A stretch of 34,033 nt of DNA from an uncultured Clostridium sp. (GTDB lineage: Bacteria > Bacillota > Clostridia > TANB77 > CAG-508). The notes beneath the pieces are model-generated. The model saw nothing but the letters and a program-made list of their open reading frames with translations. It was not told where the DNA came from and did no database searches. Location: the NCBI GenBank assembly GCA_947571515.1, contig CANOYI010000005.1:1-34033 (forward strand), in the 5' to 3' direction. Within the stretch, counting starts at the first letter, position 1. Every line of letters begins with the position of its first letter. Below, in pieces: positions 30,299-34,033 of this stretch. The position numbers and the translations under genes are program-made.

Positions 30299-32191
30299 TT
30301 ATTGTGCTGTATTCTGTCTGGTTGCATTATTTGTATTCGTTTTTTCCGAAGAATTATTTTTAGGTTTTGCTGTATTATTAATTGGTACAGATGGCTTTTG
30401 TGTTGTCTCATTTGCTTTCGTATTTGTACTTGGATTAGTCGTTGTACTAGGTGTTGTTTCATTCGGTGTTGTATTACTTGTCTCTTCCTTTGTTGATTTT
30501 AATATAATTTTTGTCATCGCATCATAAGTATCTTTTGAAAGTAACGTGGTTGACACTGCTTTTCCATTTAATGATTTCGTAATATAGGTTTCTGTCTTTA
30601 ATCCATTCGCACCTTTACGTTTTACTTTTTCTGTTCCTGCTGGCAGGGTTGCATCTTCTTCATACTTTGTCGTAGGTGGAATAGATGCTACTGTTTTCGT
30701 ACTAAAAGTAAAGGTATATTCTTGTTCTGCTTTAATTCCAAACATAGAAACTGTTGCAATTCCATTTTTAGCACTGGCTACAATTCTAACAGGGAACTTT
30801 CTTGTATTTTTAAATTTAAAATCGATTGCTCCATATACCACTGTTGCATCTCTTCCTGCTGGCAAATAAGAAGTAACAAATTGATGATTTCTTCTTTCTA
30901 CAATTTCTAAATTTGCCATTAAAACTGTGTTGTACAAAGTAGAAGAAATTTGGCAAATACCGCCTCCTATTCCATCAACCACTTCTCCCCCTTCATACAC
31001 TTTTCCATTCTTATATCCTGCTGCTGCTGTTCTAGGTCCCAATGTTTGATTATAAGAAAATGTTTCTCCTGCTAATACTACCTTTCCATTTATTTTTTGA
31101 CAAGCAATCTCTAAATTGGTTGATCTATTTCTATCACTGACATCATATCTGGTAGTAAAAGTTGAAAGTTGATCCGGAAATGCCTCTGTTCCAATTTGGT
31201 CAATTGTTACTTTTGGTTTAGTTATGGTAAGTTTTATAACATATTCGTCTTTTTCTTCTTTTAGCATTTCTTTTGCTTCTTCTACATCAAAATCAATACC
31301 TTGTACTTCTGGATAAATCGTAAATGGGTCTTTTGTATAATAAGCATCCTTCACTTCCGTATATACTTCTTCATGTATTTTATCAATGTCAATCGGTTCT
31401 GGTTCTTTTTGTTCCACTGGTATCTCAATATAATTTTCTGTGTCATTTCTATCCTTTAACTTGTTTTTTACCTTATTTAGAAGTTCATCTGTATTAATTG
31501 CAATTCCTGCTTTTCCTTTTGTTATAATTAACTCATCTTCTTCCACGGCATGACTAGATTCAATAATAATTCCTGGCAAATTAACACCAATATCTTCTAT
31601 GGTTTGTTTCGTAACCTCTTCATTTAAGACCATATTCACATCTATATTTTTCTTTTGCATTAATGTAAATAAAATTTTATAGTTACTCACAAAGATGTTA
31701 TTTTCTTTTCCAATTAAATAAGCTTCTTCCACGGCTTTATCTATTTCATAATTTACTTCCATTAAAGTTGGATTTAATGTTGTCTCATAATCTTGATATT
31801 GAATGGTAATTTCTTTTTCCTTTTTTTCTTGGTAAATGTTATTGATTTTTTCTTTTGCTTCTTCTTGTGTTAATCCTGAAACATCTACTCCTGAAATAGA
31901 AACTCCTTTTACAATCTTTTCCTTATCAAAATTCATAAAAGCAAATATGGTAGAGAAAACAAGTGCAATTATTATTATCATTGTTATCATTAACGGAACT
32001 AAGACTTTCTTCCTTCTATATTGACTTTCTGTCATATCTTTAAAAACTTTTTTTACTTCTTTTGGTTTCTTTTTTGTCTTTTTAAATTCTTTGCTATTTT
32101 CTTTTACTTCTGCTTCACTTTTTTGTTCTTTTGTTTCCTCTTTTTCCTTCATTTCTTTTTCCTCCGAATTTTCCTTTACTAACTCCTCCAT
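30299..32191 (-). CDS. VanW/G5-domain membrane-anchored cell-wall protein
   Basis: This 630-residue protein has a highly charged Lys/Glu N-terminus (1-60), one membrane segment (about 62-86) and an outside region. The outside region has peptidoglycan-binding-like repeats (GVDVSGLTQEEAKEKINNIY, about 97-117, and a second near 300), then the VanW core (about 355-460: TNLEIACQKINGKVVLAGETF, GYKNGKVYEGGEVVDGIGGG, CQISSTLYNTVLMANLE). A G5 domain follows (about 490-560). The tail (about 565-630) is Thr/Asn/Pro-rich and disordered. VanW proteins are wall-associated and linked by name to vancomycin resistance clusters, but no van genes are here; a role in peptidoglycan cross-bridge or wall assembly is inferred. 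AAGGGGA precedes the ATG. Confidence 0.92.
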   Translation of the reverse strand: MEELVKENSEEKEMKEKEETKEQKSEAEVKENSKEFKKTKKKPKEVKKVFKDMTESQYRRKKVLVPLMITMIIIIALVFSTIFAFMNFDKEKIVKGVSISGVDVSGLTQEEAKEKINNIYQEKKEKEITIQYQDYETTLNPTLMEVNYEIDKAVEEAYLIGKENNIFVSNYKILFTLMQKKNIDVNMVLNEEVTKQTIEDIGVNLPGIIIESSHAVEEDELIITKGKAGIAINTDELLNKVKNKLKDRNDTENYIEIPVEQKEPEPIDIDKIHEEVYTEVKDAYYTKDPFTIYPEVQGIDFDVEEAKEMLKEEKDEYVIKLTITKPKVTIDQIGTEAFPDQLSTFTTRYDVSDRNRSTNLEIACQKINGKVVLAGETFSYNQTLGPRTAAAGYKNGKVYEGGEVVDGIGGGICQISSTLYNTVLMANLEIVERRNHQFVTSYLPAGRDATVVYGAIDFKFKNTRKFPVRIVASAKNGIATVSMFGIKAEQEYTFTFSTKTVASIPPTTKYEEDATLPAGTEKVKRKGANGLKTETYITKSLNGKAVSTTLLSKDTYDAMTKIILKSTKEETSNTTPNETTPSTTTNPSTNTKANETTQKPSVPINNTAKPKNNSSEKTNTNNATRQNTAQ

Positions 32192-32225
32192 AATAATATT
32201 TCCCCTTTTTTATCATTCTCATTAA

Positions 32226-32254
32226 ATCTTATCATAAACTCTCTTTTTTGACAA
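32226..32254 (-). promoter_or_regulatory. promoter of the VanW gene
   Basis: On the minus strand, TTGTCA (32254-32249), a 17-base spacer and TAAGAT (32231-32226) lie 35 bases before the start. Confidence 0.5.
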
Positions 32255-32366
32255 CTCTATATTAGTAAATTGTTCTACTTTATATTATGAGTTTAATACT
32301 TTATTATTCCTTTTAAGCAAATTAGACAAAATCTTTGATTTTTTTTAAGATTTTTGACAAAAATAC

Positions 32367-32395
32367 TTGAACATTGTAAAAATTAATATTATAAT
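32367..32395 (+). promoter_or_regulatory. promoter of the CBM25-like gene
   Basis: TTGAAC (32367-32372), a 17-base spacer and a perfect TATAAT (32390-32395) lie 35 bases before the ATG. Confidence 0.65.
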
Positions 32396-32430
32396 GTTGA
32401 CAGCAAAAGATAAATAAGGAGAGAAATGGG

Positions 32431-32904
32431 ATGGAATTAACCAAAAATATATTTTTTAACACAGATAAATTAATTGAAAATAGCACTGTAAAGATATCTT
32501 ACACAGGAAAGCTTTTTCAAGAAGCTTCTGAAGAAGTTTGTATCCATTATGGATTTGGATTAAATTGGGAGCATGTAAATGATATAAAAATGGAAAAAAC
32601 CGATTTAGGCTTTCAAGCAGAAATAAAATTAGGCGAAGGGGACACCTTTAATTTTTGCTTTAAAGATGAAAATGACTGTTGGGATAATAATAATGGTGAA
32701 AATTATATTTTTCCATTAGAAAAAGTACAAAATGAATTATTAGCCTTAGAAGATGAACCTGTAGCATTGAGCTCTATTAGAAAACTAAGAAGATCTTATT
32801 TATGGAGTAAAAAAGTTCGTTTAGCTATCTACAAAATTATTACTTATTTACCAAAAATTATCTCTGGAAATTATAAAAGAAAATTAGGAAATAGCCAAAA
32901 CTAA
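32431..32904 (+). CDS. CBM25/CBM53-like carbohydrate-binding protein
   Basis: This 157-residue protein has no signal peptide. The first 100 residues resemble the starch-binding CBM25/53 beta-sandwich: VKISYTGKLFQ, EEVCIHYGFGLNWEHVNDIKM, GFQAEIKL, TFNFCFKDENDCWDNNNGEN. Aromatics at Trp47 and Trp83 sit where glucan-binding residues lie in the family. The C-terminal part is basic (IRKLRRSYLWSKKVRLAIYK) and could touch membrane or RNA. Being cytoplasmic, it probably binds glycogen or acts in its metabolism, but no glycogen genes are nearby. AAGGAG lies before the ATG, with its own promoter and terminator, so it is a single-gene unit. Confidence 0.82.
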   Translation: MELTKNIFFNTDKLIENSTVKISYTGKLFQEASEEVCIHYGFGLNWEHVNDIKMEKTDLGFQAEIKLGEGDTFNFCFKDENDCWDNNNGENYIFPLEKVQNELLALEDEPVALSSIRKLRRSYLWSKKVRLAIYKIITYLPKIISGNYKRKLGNSQN

Positions 32905-32928
32905 TATTAAAAATATAATTTTTAAACC

Positions 32929-32966
32929 AAAAATCCAACTCTTATCGAGTTGGATTTTTGCTTTTT
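32929..32966. terminator. bidirectional terminator
   Basis: AAAAATCCAACTC (32929-32941) pairs with GAGTTGGATTTTT (32947-32959) around a 5-base loop. T-rich flanks on both strands serve the convergent CBM25-like and surface-protein genes. Confidence 0.88.
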
Positions 32967-34033
32967 TATCCTAATATTTTTTTCTTAATAGCAATTATTC
33001 CTGCTAATAAAATTATGGAAGATATTGTTGCCACTCCTACTATTATGTAGTTATTGTTAATTTCACCTGTTCTTATACTCATAAGTACAGTTGATTCACT
33101 CGTGTTATCTTGTAATGTTGTCTCTGTAGCATTTGATTCATTTTTTGTCTCTATTATTTCTGCTTTATTTATTTTTTTGCCAAAATTGTTTTGTCCATTT
33201 TGCCATGCAAGAGCTACTTCTAATGTTTTACTCTCTCCTGGCTTTATGACTTCTGTTGTTGTTTGTATTTTTCTGTCATTTGTACTTTTCCAATAGGTTG
33301 GATTGGTATTTGCTATTTTGTAGCCTTCTGGAATACTATCTTGAATTGTTGCCGTTCCTTCAACCTTTCCAGTATTGGTTACTACTATCTTGTACTTGGT
33401 AATGACGGATGCTGTATTAACTGCTTTTGCATGTACTTCTGTCTTCATCATCTTGCCATCTCCTACATTTTGGTTTGTGCCATTTAGAGAAACTTCTTTT
33501 ATTTTTTCTTCTATCTTCATGTTAAATGGTCGTGCTTCATGTGTTACTTCATTTGTTTTCTCTCCGTCTACTGTTGCTCTATTTACAATCTTGACTATAT
33601 CTGTGTCTTTTTCTAGTTTATTGACAATTACTTCGAAACTTAGTGTAGTTTTACCTGGATGGTATTTCTTTTCGCCTGTTTCTTCATTTTCTTCTTTTTT
33701 CTCGTCGTCTTCTTCCTTTTGTTTTTCATCCTCTTTTATTGTGTCATTTTGTTGGCTATCCTTCTCTTTTAGTGAATTATTTTCTTGTTCTTCACTATCG
33801 TTTTCTTCTTCTGCACTTTTTGCGTTCTGATTTGAATCTTTTCTTTCAATATTTTCTTCATCTGGATTAAATGTTTCTTTCTCCGTATTTTCCTTATCGT
33901 CATTTGGCGTTTTTTCTTCTGTATTTTCCTTATCCTCATTTGGTGATTTTTTCTCTGTACTATCTTTATCCTCATCTGCAGTATCTTCATTTATCTCTTC
34001 TTTTGGTGGTACTAACACTTCTATTCCCTTTTC
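32966..34033 (-). CDS. 3' part of a surface protein with acidic repeats and DUF11-like domain (cut by window edge)
   Basis: At least 355 residues are visible; the frame is open to the window edge, so the N-terminus is missing. First comes a disordered Glu/Lys/Asp/Asn-rich stretch with 12-residue repeats (SPNEDKENTEEK, TPNDDKENTEKE, TFNPDEENIERK, at about 33,845-33,960), then a long acidic stretch. A beta-sandwich of DUF11/conserved-repeat type follows (AVNTASVITKYKIVVTNTGK, ATIQDSIPEGYKIANTNP). Next is a TGE-like sorting boundary (SIRTGEINNNY), and last a C-terminal membrane helix with a basic end (IIAIKKKILG). There is no LPXTG. It is probably a wall or membrane adhesin-like protein exposed on the cell surface. 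Confidence 0.8.
   Translation of the reverse strand, partial: EKGIEVLVPPKEEINEDTADEDKDSTEKKSPNEDKENTEEKTPNDDKENTEKETFNPDEENIERKDSNQNAKSAEEENDSEEQENNSLKEKDSQQNDTIKEDEKQKEEDDEKKEENEETGEKKYHPGKTTLSFEVIVNKLEKDTDIVKIVNRATVDGEKTNEVTHEARPFNMKIEEKIKEVSLNGTNQNVGDGKMMKTEVHAKAVNTASVITKYKIVVTNTGKVEGTATIQDSIPEGYKIANTNPTYWKSTNDRKIQTTTEVIKPGESKTLEVALAWQNGQNNFGKKINKAEIIETKNESNATETTLQDNTSESTVLMSIRTGEINNNYIIVGVATISSIILLAGIIAIKKKILG

Noticed and set aside
30299..32191. Vancomycin resistance locus because of the VanW match
   Set aside because: No VanA/B ligase, VanH, VanX or VanRS genes are nearby; VanW/G5 proteins are widespread in Clostridia without resistance.

Overview
The window is AT-rich, has strong GGAGG ribosome binding sites, several TTG/GTG starts and near-consensus sigma-A promoters, and carries a Firmicutes-type gene set: EssC/EsaB type VII secretion, Tex, a YbiT-like ABC-F ATPase, a CorA transporter, a VanW/G5 protein and DUF378. 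It most likely comes from a low-GC, Gram-positive member of the Clostridia, probably gut-associated. No species can be named from the sequence alone.

Layout. (1) 1-5,990, minus strand: the edge of a type VII secretion locus (EssC ATPase, EsaB/YukD ubiquitin-like protein) with a helical protein upstream that may be a substrate. (2) 6,040-12,170, mostly minus strand: a small unknown protein, tex, dCMP deaminase and an ABC-F ATPase. A 0.94-kb REP-associated transposase (RAYT) unit sits between the deaminase and tex. Related palindromes are scattered at 6,048-6,173, 9,051-9,084, 9,959-9,991 and 14,357-14,474, and a second palindrome family lies at 10,484-10,578. (3) 12,190-18,790: a small basic protein, DUF378, a CapA-like membrane-anchored phosphoesterase, an M20 amidohydrolase, CorA, and a secreted protein with a Ser/Pro/Ala/Thr tandem-repeat linker and unusual codon use. 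(4) 18,981-23,285: a compact operon that looks like a RiPP (ribosomally made, modified peptide) locus. It has a consensus promoter, a 41-residue candidate precursor, an attenuator hairpin, an HPr-kinase-like enzyme, a PqqD/RRE-like protein, an ABC exporter and a PF14907-type nucleotidyltransferase. These are the tailoring genes known from phosphorylated lasso-peptide clusters, but no lasso cyclase or leader protease is present. This is the best candidate for an undescribed system.

(5) 23,399-30,103: a 6.7-kb integrative element in a tRNA-Lys(CTT) gene. The intact tRNA (30,058-30,133) lies next to the integrase. The displaced 3' half of the original tRNA, with its own terminator, is at 23,331-23,411. 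The element carries an AbiEi/AbiEii type IV toxin-antitoxin pair, a minus-strand cargo operon (zincin-like membrane protein, HEAT-like protein, DUF3781, GNAT, frameshifted MmcQ/YjbR), a leader-peptide/attenuator region, an excisionase and a decayed tyrosine integrase. Five same-direction AAANTGGGGA motifs near its ends and beside int look like integrase arm sites. (6) 30,260-34,033: a VanW/G5 cell-wall protein, a CBM25-like carbohydrate-binding protein and the 3' part of an acidic surface protein that runs off the window.

Three coding regions (RAYT, MmcQ/YjbR, integrase) are each broken by one apparent frameshift in a short homopolymer. This is either genuine decay of mobile DNA or base-calling error; the sequence alone cannot decide.
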